A stretch of 64,000 nucleotides of DNA from Acanthaster planci (taxonomy: Eukaryota; Echinodermata; Asteroidea; Valvatida; Acanthasteridae): contig NW_019091362.1 of the NCBI RefSeq assembly GCF_001949145.1, positions 5,165,831-5,229,830 on the forward strand, written 5' to 3'. The position numbers and the translations under genes are program-made. The notes under the pieces were generated by a model that had not been told where the DNA came from, searched no databases, and saw only the letters and a list, made by a program, of their open reading frames with translations. Below are positions 35,660 through 47,400 of the stretch, one piece after another (the first letter of the stretch is position 1; every line of letters starts with the position of its first letter).

Positions 35660-38320
35660 TGTCAAATGACACAAATTAGTGAGTACGAAATGGCTTTTCT
35701 TAATTTGGCCCTTAATAATCTAGTGCCTCCCCCGACAAAGGAAAGGGTCAGGCCTTTCCTTTTGGCACATTCCCATAAGTGTCGTAAATAAGAACACAGT
35801 GCCTTAAAACCGAGGTCAATTTGCGGTCCCTGAATGAATGAAGTCGGCAACATAACCGCCGCCAAATAGACCTCAGGTGCTGGTATTGAGGGGAGATGCA
35901 ACAGGCAAACAATATGGCGCCAGGGCTTGGTAGAAGTTGTCGAGAATGAAAGAGCAACTATCATCAGTCAAATAAAATTCGTCCGCATGATACAACTCCG
36001 CGGACGACCACTGGATCTGGGGGTGCCAAATAACACCCCCCATCAGAGCGTTTCGAAATAATGAATGAACGTACGCGTTCAGTGAACGTCGTGTACGCTT
36101 CAGGGCGTGAGGGTAAGTTTGGCGGGGCAGTAACTAGGAATAAAAAAATGACAGTATGCGGCAGTGCTTCTCTGGTCAAATTGATGCACTGCCGTGCTAA
36201 AATACTCAATGAATGATTGTGTACAAGCCCAAGGTCGTTGGCGCCAAACTGCAGGATGATGACGTCAGGTAAGATCGGAACTGCCGACCACGCTTCCAAC
36301 AGGAACTTTTGGAGAACTGTAACATCTGGAGTCTTCGCCGTCCCATCCAAAGGATATAGGCCAGCTGATTAAGACGCTCTCCCCAGGGCGATGACCCCGC
36401 CACCCGAGCACACAAGCACACAGAGCCGTCCCCAATGACCCACACAGTTGGCTTGCCAGGGGCCATTTCTCGCAAGAAAAATGAAAAGAAAATCGGAACA
36501 GAACACGAGCAAAGTACTTTAGCTAATACAACATGTAGCGGTCAATGGAAAATAGCTGGGGGAATCCAAATGTAACGTCGGTAACCCCCAGACTTCCAAC
36601 GCCCCAAAATTTTAACATCATCCTCTGACCCACCTGCCATGGCCGCTGACGTAGCTGTGCCTATGTGAAAAGAATGAGAGGTAAATCTGGCGTCGTAAAG
36701 CCCTACACACTCAAGGGCACGACGGAGTACCGCGACAAACTGATAACGCGTGACAGGACCCCCATCGAAATGTGACAAAAACGGGCCATGGGGGGATGTG
36801 GAATAGGCAAGATAAGACAAAGTCGCCCAGACGGGCACATCATGTTGTGCCGGCTGTGCGCTGCTTGGATGGAACTACATAACCATGGCCATATTGATCT
36901 GTTTTCGAGTGACGTAGGATAAGTTTGACCCTTAAAGAGGAGTTCGAGGGAACGCGCGCACTCGGCATGACTAGCCCAACGAACAGGAAATTTTCCAGAT
37001 AATGCACAATGTAAGGGATTCAGCCACCTTACGAGTACAGTACTCAAGGACAGTACTGAACCGCTCGAACGTAATACAGGATATAGTACAGCCCATAGGC
37101 ATGCATTTATCGAAATAAAATTGGCCGTTATGGGAAAAACCAAGCAAATCAAAATCGCTTCGATGGACGGGAAGTAAACGAAAGGCCGACTTAATATCCG
37201 ACTTTAGCCATAAGGACACCTGCAATCATAGTTATCGCCTCATCAAAACTCGTGTATGAAACGGTGGTGTCTGCGGGATCAATGAAATCATTCACCGATT
37301 TGCCGATAGGGGACGACAAATTATGGATTAACCGAAATTCACCCGGAGTCTGTTTGGGCACCAGGCCCATAGGTGAACAACGGAAATGAGGAAGAGGCTG
37401 GGGCAAAACGGGCCAGCAACGCGACCCAAAACAACTTCACGATTAATTTTTGACTGCAGAATGTTGGGATGTTTGCGAGCAAATGCAGAATTACGAGCAG
37501 AGGTACTAACCCTGGGACCTGAATAGCCTACCTGGAAACCGCGCAAAAGAACCTTCTTGCAAAATGTGGGAGTCCTGAGTATTAGGGTAAGCCCGTAAAG
37601 AAGGAAGCATACTACTTCGTTTTACCGGGGTTGGTGCCAGCTGCCGAAACCCGTGCTGTGACGCGAGACTGTGAGTTTCCCCGACAACGGGTTGCGGGGT
37701 GGCCAAATGCCCTGCAGGTAGAGCAGCGACGCGCAAAGCGACACAAGGGGCGATTGCACTGACCGCGGCTGAAGTCGTTACATGTAGGTTGACCAACCCC
37801 GGCGACTGGGCGCCGACCAGGCCCGAAATCGATCCGGGGGTTGGCGGCAGTGGAGGGGTCATGTAACTATCAATGTGCTTGGAGCTGAAGTTCCCGACAC
37901 CAAGGGCGTGAAACTGGAAGAGGGTTGCGGGGCTAATTCAAAAGGAGTAGCAACAGGGGACTTACACAGCTCCAAAGTTTGCGCCAAACTCCCTCTAGGC
38001 CGACTGATGGTAGCGGGCGCTGGCGTTGCATGGGTAGCACTCACACTCTCTGGAATCATTCCGACAGCAGCCAACGGTATAATAGTGGTATCCGGACCGG
38101 GCGATGCATGCTGCGGTGCACTAGACCCTGCAAGGGCTCCGACCACCGACGCATCTTGACGGGAAGACTTGCGCGGCCGCCCCGAAGAACGCTTCGCTCC
38201 ATCCATCGGCCCAGAAGGAGCCCGCAGCTTGGAATTGGCGCGGGGCATAGCTAACAAAATTGCTTTTGCAAAACAGACAGATATTCTCTTTCCAACCGAA
38301 CTCCACGGTTGCTCAAGCAA
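35660..38320 (-). mobile_element. Ngaro-like retrotransposon with tyrosine recombinase and SGNH hydrolase
   Basis: Minus-strand order: gag-like, RT, tyrosine recombinase, SGNH hydrolase, untranslated end. Gag-like (38,320-37,506) starts with a basic SSGRPRK stretch and is Pro/Ser/Ala-rich, like the start of the element at 9.0 kb. RT (37,546-36,971) shows GFQVGYSGPR, GRVAGPF, SPMGLVPK, GEFRLIHNLSSPIGKSVNDF, KSDIKSAFRLLP and CMPMGC. The YLDD box and RNase H were not seen, so an internal deletion joins RT to the recombinase (36,838-36,542), which has TSHSFHIGTATSAA and GRWKSGGYRRYI; the usual HSFR reads HSFH, so a catalytic Arg is lost while Tyr is kept. The hydrolase (36,475-35,964) has WVIGDGSV, ILQFGANDLG and a frame change near 36,330. 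Beyond 35,964 lies probable untranslated sequence with an AGGAAAGG/CCTTTCCT pair. Confidence 0.85.
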
Positions 38321-38329
38321 AAGTGACCG

Positions 38330-41200
38330 GGAGTAACTCTCTCCAGAGCTACTAACATTTTAAGGTCACGCCAGTAACTAGTTCGAGGCATTAAATCACC
38401 GTGTCAGCAACCGCAAGTGAACACTACTGACTCACTTAGTGACAAGAGCCTCCAATGTCCCGCGGTGATAAATTATTTGAAGCTGCAATTTATTTTGCCT
38501 CAAATTGGTTATAGTAGGCAAGAGTGAATTGTACTGCGGATAAGTTTGCCTAAACATTTTATGGGGAAAAAATTCCCTAAAAAATACTTGTTTGAAGTCT
38601 CAAAAAGGCGACAAGCGCCGGGCGACGCACGACGGAAAATGGCATATATGGAACTGGAAAATTGCAGAATTCGCAACAAAAAGCAAAAAAGACGGACAAC
38701 GGATGACGCGCGAATTTCATAGTGATAGCTTACCGTCTTTGTTATAAATAAAAGTAATTTGTTTAGAAAATTCCTGTGGATGACATTAAGAGGAAAGCAG
38801 TGATAAAGCATTTTGGTGACCTGAAGAAAAAAAACCCAGTGCATTAACAAAAAGTCGAGGAATACAAGAAATTAGGTGTATGATCATGCTGAAACAAATT
38901 ATTGACGACTAGTTGTCACATAAAGGAAAGTGATTTTTCAAAGAGCGACAGCGGTAAGAAATACCACAAACCAGACAAACAATAACGATCTGACAATTCA
39001 ACTGGATATTTCATGATTAAGAAATTTTAAACATATTTTAATTCTAAAAAGGCTTCAAAATACCAACACCAGGAATGAACTTTGAATTAAATGAATTGAA
39101 CAGATGAAGTTNTTTTAAATGGAATAAAAAAATTGCAAACTGCTCAAAGCAAAACAAAAATAACAAAAATTATGAACAAAACCAAACAAGACTCAAACTA
39201 TACAAAAATAACGATATTAAAATTTGGGTGGAATTCATTCCTTAAAATGAACTTAACCCACAGCCTGAAAACCGCGTGTTATAAACCAAACTGTACAGAA
39301 TGCACGCATTTAAGCGAACCGAACATTTTGAACAAACTCCAGTTCAAGAAAAACTTGATATGGTGATACAAACGTCAACAATGAAAAGCATACAGAATAA
39401 GGCAAAATACTTCAACACATGCTGTGAAAATGCATGCCATGTGAATTAAAAGTTTGAGAGTGCCAGACCAAAAACCCTGGGGTCTTGGCAATTCGTAATA
39501 CAATGTAGTAAATTGACAGAAATGGTGGGCACTCGGTAAATTTCCTTGTCAGGTAGCTCTTGAGGTCTCAGTTTCCATCATGTTTAACGTACATGTAGCT
39601 TCATCCTCAACACCACCACTCCCACACAAGTTAATATGGCACTCTGCAGGGACTGGAAATTCAAATCCTTATATAACCAACTACTAAACAAAAGGAGACT
39701 ATTTAGAATAATCATGTTAGACATAAAAGGAATATCTCAGGCAGTTTAACTCCGATTCTGGTGGGTCTAGGCATGTAGGAAGGACACAGGAGTTACAACT
39801 CTGGCACTTCAAAGTGCTCGATGAGCATTGCCGCCAGGTTAGACAAACGAGTAAACATTCCAAAATTGCCTGATTACTGCTTGCAGCTTAGCCGTAGTGG
39901 GGCCAGTAATATCCTAAGAAAATTTGATGCGTTTTGTTTGCAGCTACCTGCAACTTATTGCCGTGGCCAGGAAACCTTCAACATTAGATCTACTTTTGCC
40001 ATCGTAAATAAACTTTTTTATTTTGATACACGGTTCCATTATCCATGCAATGTTTGTAACTTTATTCTGTCTCTCCAAAGCATCAGTTTTCAAAGTTTTT
40101 GAACGAATTTGGCCAAGTCTGGCCAACAACATGTTGACCGCCACTGGACGGTTAAGTTCATAACAAGGAGTGATCATGAAATCTCATAAAATACCCTTTT
40201 GTACAAATGCCACAATAAAAATGATTCAAATAAAACCCAATTTCTTATAAACAACTTGGCTATTAATTCCCAAAATAAATCCAGAAGAAAGTGGTCACTG
40301 AGGGCAATGACTGCACATATAAATTTAGGGCACAAAGTGTAATGCAAGCAACTGTGCAAGCATAAAACTTGATGTTGTCATTCATGAGATCATGCCAAGC
40401 GCCAACAAATACATGACTATTCAATTTTCTACACCTCAGTGCACTAGTTTTAAGGATGTATATTACCAGCAACAAATAGCGGCGGTGATCACAGGGTACA
40501 AAGGGGTTTCGTGGTTGCAAAACAGATGGTGCTTAACAAGCGTTCGCTGCGCTCTGGCTATGGACATACCAGGCATGCCAGAAAGCTGTAATTGGCCAGA
40601 TGTTACAGCCTGGGCAGTTCAAACTCCTGTGTCTTTCCTCTATGCCTAAACAGCACGTAAATTAAAGATAGGGAACCCTAGTGAACATGATGACTTCAAA
40701 TATATATTTTTTTCAATAACAGCGATATGAAAGTTAAGGAATGCTACATGTACATATCTATAGAAAGGCAGAAAAACTCCAGAATGTATTTACTTATACG
40801 GAGAGAAATATCCAATCCTTCAAGGAGTGCTGGACCACTACACTGCTTGTTCAGGGGTGTTAATTTGTTAACGAAGGCAACGGGGTCCACAAAATATATT
40901 CGCAATAGAGGTCGTTCGGTATAGTGATTCTCGATTACCAATGCACAAGTTACATTTCACTAATGCTCATTTTCAGAAAATAAAGGGATACTCACCCAAT
41001 GCATACAGTGTAGGTTGGCAAATAGTATCTGCTTAACCCTTTCCATGTAAATAAAAGTGGGGCAAAAAGCAGTTTAAATCTCAATTATCTTACATGTCAA
41101 ATTTGCTTTAGGCATTACTTGACTCTCAGGGGCATGTAATACAGCAAGTGATTATTTCAAGTTACAAATGGTGACAAAGCTGTGAAGAAATATAGGTTCA
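38330..41200. other. Intergenic; nothing recognised
   Basis: AT-rich, with one N at 39,112. Similarity to the 3' flank of GST copy A begins near 41,150. No coding or RNA feature is supported. Confidence 0.5.
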
Positions 41201-41413
41201 TAAACCTCCGACTCCAAGCTTCATGATTACGATCATTCCTTTATCCCTAACCCCATAGGGTGTATGTAAAAATCGAATTGAAATCAGAGGATTTGGGATT
41301 CTTACGGCTATATTATTGTCCACAGGCAAAAAAGAATGCTGTTCTGTAAAAAAAAAAGGAGACTGAATACAAATCTCAGGTGCCAATGCTTTAACTAACC
41401 AGTTGCCACTGTA

Positions 41414-44400
41414 CTAATGGCCGGCGTTGTTGAAAGTCCGCTTCTGGTTCAGGTCACTGGCAAGGAACTTGTTGATGCCTGGTCGGGCCTTTATGCGTTC
41501 ATAGTAGGCCTTCATGACTGGAAATGCCTCCAGACAAGCTGAGGCAGAAAGCCCCATCAAGGCATCCAGGAACTGAAATAGATGGTAATCTGCAAAGGAT
41601 ATCTGTGGAGGCAAAAAACGGACAAAAATTCCAAATTGGAAGCTTTTCCAGGAATGTGTAAGAGGTTTAAGTAGAGTGACCAGGAGTCCCACCTCTTGCC
41701 TCAAAGCAAGACCCTTTGCATAATAAACTGGCAGTTACAGGAAACATTAATACAGCAGTGAAGTAAAGCACTAATTTACACAGAGTAAAGTACATGTACT
41801 GCAATCAGTGAAATTTTGTTATTACTGTTACATTTGTCAGAAGCCTTTGTATGCTTAACTGCATTATCATTGTGCATTATCGGCACGGAAAGTGACAATA
41901 AAATGGATTCTGTAAAAGTCATTTCCTAACACCTGAAGAGAATATTTTGGTTCTTTCAAGGTAAAGGAGTTCCTCCAATTCAGAACGCTAACAAAATCTG
42001 AAGGTGATAGTAGTGCTGCTGGGCTGTAAGACAATCATGAATTGTGAAAAGGCATTTCATGAGAAACTGCAGTAGACTACTTACCTTGTCTCCAACAAGA
42101 AAACCTTCACCGTTCTTATTTGTCATCAGCAGTTTCTGGAAGAAAATGACATTTCCAAAGAGTACTGAGCCTCAAAAAATTGCCAACATGTCAAAGCTTT
42201 ATGACTGAATTTACACTTAACTGAACAGCAGACTTTGTTTAATATTCAATCATACATTACACAAGGTTTTTATTGGGTAATGGGTATTGATTTCCTTCAG
42301 GGGAGGATTTCATAAAGCTGTTCTTCAGGTGCTATTTGGTACAGCATGAACAGTTTCAGAGACCACACAGCTAGCAAAATCAAATGTACAACACATATAC
42401 AGTAGGTACCCTCACAGGTACAGGTATGTGCTGATCAGACTTCTTTTTCATTTTAGCCCATTTCCATCAGCCTCTTGAATACTTCAATAAGCTGACAACT
42501 TGGATATTTACATTAGACCTTGTGAACTGGAGAAAAGGACTTTGGGGCCCTGAAATTACCTGTAAAGTTGGAAGAATCACATTAGGAACCATCTCAGCAA
42601 GGAATTTTTCTTTTCTATTTGCCTGCAGAGAAAATAAAATACCAATGTACGTGTACGCAATAATGATGAATCTAATGCCAGACAAACTTCTCGGTAGAGG
42701 TGATATAGAATGCAGGGTAGGTGCATAGAATGCATTGTACTGGTCCACATGCTGATCTTGAACTGAGATGATAAAGTCAGAGAACAACCTCAATCAATTT
42801 AAATACTTAATGCATAAGTAGGCACATGACAAATTAAAACAAAAATGCCCCCCCCTTGCCTGTACATCTACGTTTTGCAGCAAACGGGTAAACGTGCTAA
42901 GTTGGAACATGATGCACGGTATTTCTTGCAGTACATGCTTTTCCAGCAAAGAGGAAAAATAAAGTCTATAAGTGTACTTACAAAGTTATCATACACCATA
43001 CGAATATAACGTTGGTAGAAATCCTCAATTCCGTCATAAGCCATGTCAATCAAAGATGCCTCAGTGTCATTGGATCCATATGTACCTGTAGCAAAATATA
43101 CAGCAGAGAAGAGGTCACCAAAAAATTCACTGAAATGCTCCTCGTGGGAAACATGAAAAAGGTGTGCTTTCAAAATAATAGAACTCTTGGGTAGTGCTGA
43201 TGTCGTCAACGTTCAAGAAGTACGAGTGCCTTTCTACCAAGCGTTCCAGATTCATCAACAACTTGACCTTCCTCAAGCGCTGTCGCGATTCATGACCTTG
43301 TGCGCAACACCAAATCCCAAGACATCCTCAGGAAATCCAGGCTCATCTTGCACCGCCATTGCATCTCCTCCAGCAGATCCATGCTAGCCTCACTAGACAA
43401 ACAGATCGCTACTAGACAAACAGATCACCGCCATTCCACCGTGAGCTAGCCACCACCACGTCTACTGAAGACTTCAACAAGGTCCAGCGACTAACCAAGA
43501 CCAGTTGTCACCACACCTGCAGAAGAACCCGCCGCTGCCAAATCAAGAAGTTCAGGAACCTCCAATGCAAGAACACGGTGGGGAATTGGACAATGGGATC
43601 ATCTATATCCCCACGTCCCGCACCCCACAATCTCAGTCCAAGACCGAAGCCAAAAGGATTTCCTATATCCTTAGGCCCTACGCACACCAAACCCCATCTC
43701 CGTTCACAAGCCGCTTTCACAAAACAAACAGTAGTCAACCTCAGTCAACGTAAGCTGACGGAAACTGAAACCAAGGTTCTCGCATTGTCTCTACCCAAGT
43801 CTCTGCCAGCAGAAGAAAAGAAGTGATCCAAGCTACTAGACCAGCCTTACACCATCTCGCAAAATCCATCGCTGATGACGTCTGTCTACAAGTAAGCCAA
43901 GCACTCAAGAACCACAAGCCTGCCAAGGCCAACATCTCAAGGCATGAGCAGTCGGCCCTCAACAAGCAACGTCGGGATGAGTCAATACACATCTTAACTG
44001 CTGACTAAGGCAATGCCACTGTCATCATGGACAGGTCTGACTACAACAGCAAGGTGTCGAACATCCCGTGGATTGGGCTCATATCGCCCCCTCCGCAAGG
44101 GTCAAACACCATCCATACAAAAGAGATTGAACAGCAAGCCTCTCGCCGTGCAGCGATCTGAAAACATTTCCATGACCCTGTACCGTCAGCTCTGTGCCTC
44201 AAGCTCCAGATGTCCCCGCTTCTTCGGTCAGCCCAAAATCCACAAACCTGACACCCCCCTACGTCCCATTGTGGCATCACGGGGAGGTCATACGTACAAC
44301 GTCGCCAAGCACCTAGCCAAGATCCTGTACCCGCTGGTCGGCAACACGGAACACCCCATCAAGAATTTGGAGCAGTTCTCAAGTTTATCAGGCCTCGATC

Positions 44401-47400
44401 TTTACCGCCACAATTGGCCTTGTGCCCTTCCAAGTTGGCCGTAAGCCCTTCCAAAAAACTCCCATCACGCGACCACCTTTTCCAGCGTGCCCTTCCCCCT
44501 TTGCAGCCGGCTGTATGTGTCATGAGAGTGTACCATGTAAGCCAATGCATGAAGTGCGATTCCGAATTGGGGCGAGTTCAACCTTTTGGGCTGCGTTCGA
44601 GCGAGCTACTCGTGCTAAACCGAGTACTATCCCGAGTGCACGAACGGCAGGAGTACCGTCCTCCGGTCAGCCAGAGTATACTCCCCATCACAGAGAATCG
44701 GGAGTATACGCTTGACCCGAGTGTAATGCGCGCGTATCCACACTCGGGTTATCGGGAGTAACCGCGAGAACGCAGCCTTGGATATCATTATCAGCGCTGC
44801 ACTGGTGAGCAGCGTATTTTGAATGCAAATTTGCACAACAAAGTCGGAAACCAGGCGAGCGCTTATTGTGTTAAGAATAAGTTTTGACCAATCGCTAGGC
44901 CTAGGCCTATTATCTCAAAATCATGCAGTCGCGATCGCACGATCGTATAAAGAAACGCTAAAAGGATGCTTTCTCACAGGAGGGCTCAAAGTGCCAGAAG
45001 CTTGAAAACCTGTTTTCCAGAAAAAGTAGGGATAAAGTATTTATAAACTTGTAAACTCCGGCAAAGTCGGCACTCAGTCTTGACTCGAAAAAATAAAGAC
45101 TTCGAAATGCCGACATGCGCTACTTACTGACTTACGTGGCGTGCTGCCTTAATACCATCCATATATTTCATTGAAGCAGTTTAATTGCTTTGATCTGCCC
45201 TGGTTTATTTCATCTTCGTTGTCAATTCAGGTACGTTTGTCCTCGATTTTGATCATCGCTCCGTCTGTACGGAGGACGACCCGTGCATGCCGTTTGTACT
45301 GACATAATGCTAGCATGCACAGCACACATGTCATGCACAGGCGCGGCGCGTGTACAAGCGGGATCTTGGGGGCCGGCCGCCCGCAAGTAAAACTTCGTTC
45401 AATAGGGCGACCCCCAAAAAGGGACAGAGCCCATGCGCGTGTACTAGTGGGGGTACTGGTATTGATGCAAATATTGAGGACACCCTTTTGTCGTCGCGCA
45501 CGTGCGCACGCAATGTACATGTACACTGTAAATGTGGGCCTACTCCACGTCAGTATCGACAACGAAGCTCCAGAAATCGGTTGTTTGTTTACAGCCCTCT
45601 TTATACCGAGGATTTTTTTGTGGTTTTACAGAAAAGGAACCGAGAAAACATGTCGACTTGAATGAAACGACGGCTTATAGAGGCCCACTTAAAAATTATC
45701 AATGGAAATGCATCAACACACGGTCGGTACTTTTATCAAAAGGCCGACTTAAGAGTTTTACGATGCCGACTTGACCAGGGTTTCCGTAACCATTTAGCAA
45801 ACAGAAAACATTTTTAAAGGAAATACGAGGATAAACACTATTTCATATTTTAAACTTAGTTTAAGCGGGTTAGGAATACTTGAATTCTCACGGGAAAGGG
45901 ATACAAAATCTAAGCAAGCATTAAATCAGAGGCTGGATTCGCAAGGAAAAAATCGTCTGGGTAATTGTAATTAACAAAAAAATGAACATTACAGTTTTGT
46001 ACTTGGAATGTGACAAATAATAGCAGCATGATAAACGCCTTTTACTGAGACGGGATGGCATGGTGTACAAGAGCTGAATAGCTTATAGGCCTACTCATGA
46101 CATGACTGGTTATCAAAAATGTGAATCAAAGGTTTCAAAATAGTTGGCCTTGGTGCCCCCTTGAGCTGGCCTGGTGCCCTGTTGACATTTGATGAAGGCA
46201 AGGCCAAAGTGGCCTGCCCCCTTTTTCCCCAAGATCGAGGCCTGAAGTTTATCCAAGACCTCATCCTGCAACCTAACGACATCATGGTCAGTTTTGACGT
46301 GGTGTCACTCTTCACCAACGTCCCAACTGCCGACTCCCCCACTGCCGACGCCTGCACCATCGCCCGAGAACGCCTAGACCAAGACCCATCACTCAAAGAG
46401 AGAGCAAAGCAACCAACCCAGATCCAAGACCTACTCGGCACCTGCCTGGCATCCACTGGCTTCCAGTGGCGAGACACAAGTTCTTCGAACAAACAAGCGG
46501 AACTTCCATGGAATCACCTATATCCCCGGTTCTTGCTGACATATTTATGGAACAGTTTGAACAAATAGCCATCGCCACAGCTGATTCCTGTCCAAGAGTC
46601 TGGATGGAGATACGTCGACGACACGTTCGTCATCTGGCCACACGGCCAGGAAAAGCTTGATGGTTTCTTCAAGCATCTCAACGGGTTCTGCTGTAAGATC
46701 CAGTTCACCATGGATCTGGAAAGAGATGGAACCATCTCCTTCCTGGATGTGGAGCTATCCAGACAATCTGATGGCACCCTCTCCCGCAAGGTTTACCGGA
46801 AACCAACCCACACAGACAGGTACCTCCATCAGCACTCCTTTCACCACCCCTAGATCACGAACTCGGTCAACACCACCCTCGTACGCCGTATACAACATGT
46901 GTGACCAGCGCAACCTGAACAACGAGCTCCACCACATCTCCACGGCACTCCAGCGGAACGGATTCAAGAAGAGCCAAGTCAAGACCCAGCAATTTACACC
47001 TCACCCCGACCGATGGGACCCCTCCACCCTAGGTCAACCCCACACACACCATAGTTCAGTCACCCTCCCATACATAGGTCCCACTTCCCACCAAATCCAG
47101 CACATCCTCCAGAGACAGGGTATCAGAGTGTTCCACACGACACCCAGCAAACCCCCTGCAACCACACAAGGACAAACAATCTTGTAAACCCAGCGTCTAC
47201 AAGATCTCCTGTGAATGCCGTCAAGTGTACATCGGAGAGACAGTCAGGGATCTAACCACTAGACTCAACGAACACCGAGCACATGGACGACGGGGAGACT
47301 ACGAGAAGTCATCCATTGTTAAACATTCACATGAAACAGACCATGCAATCAAGTGGCATGAAGCATATCTCATCGCCAGCATCGAGCAAAGGCATCCTCG

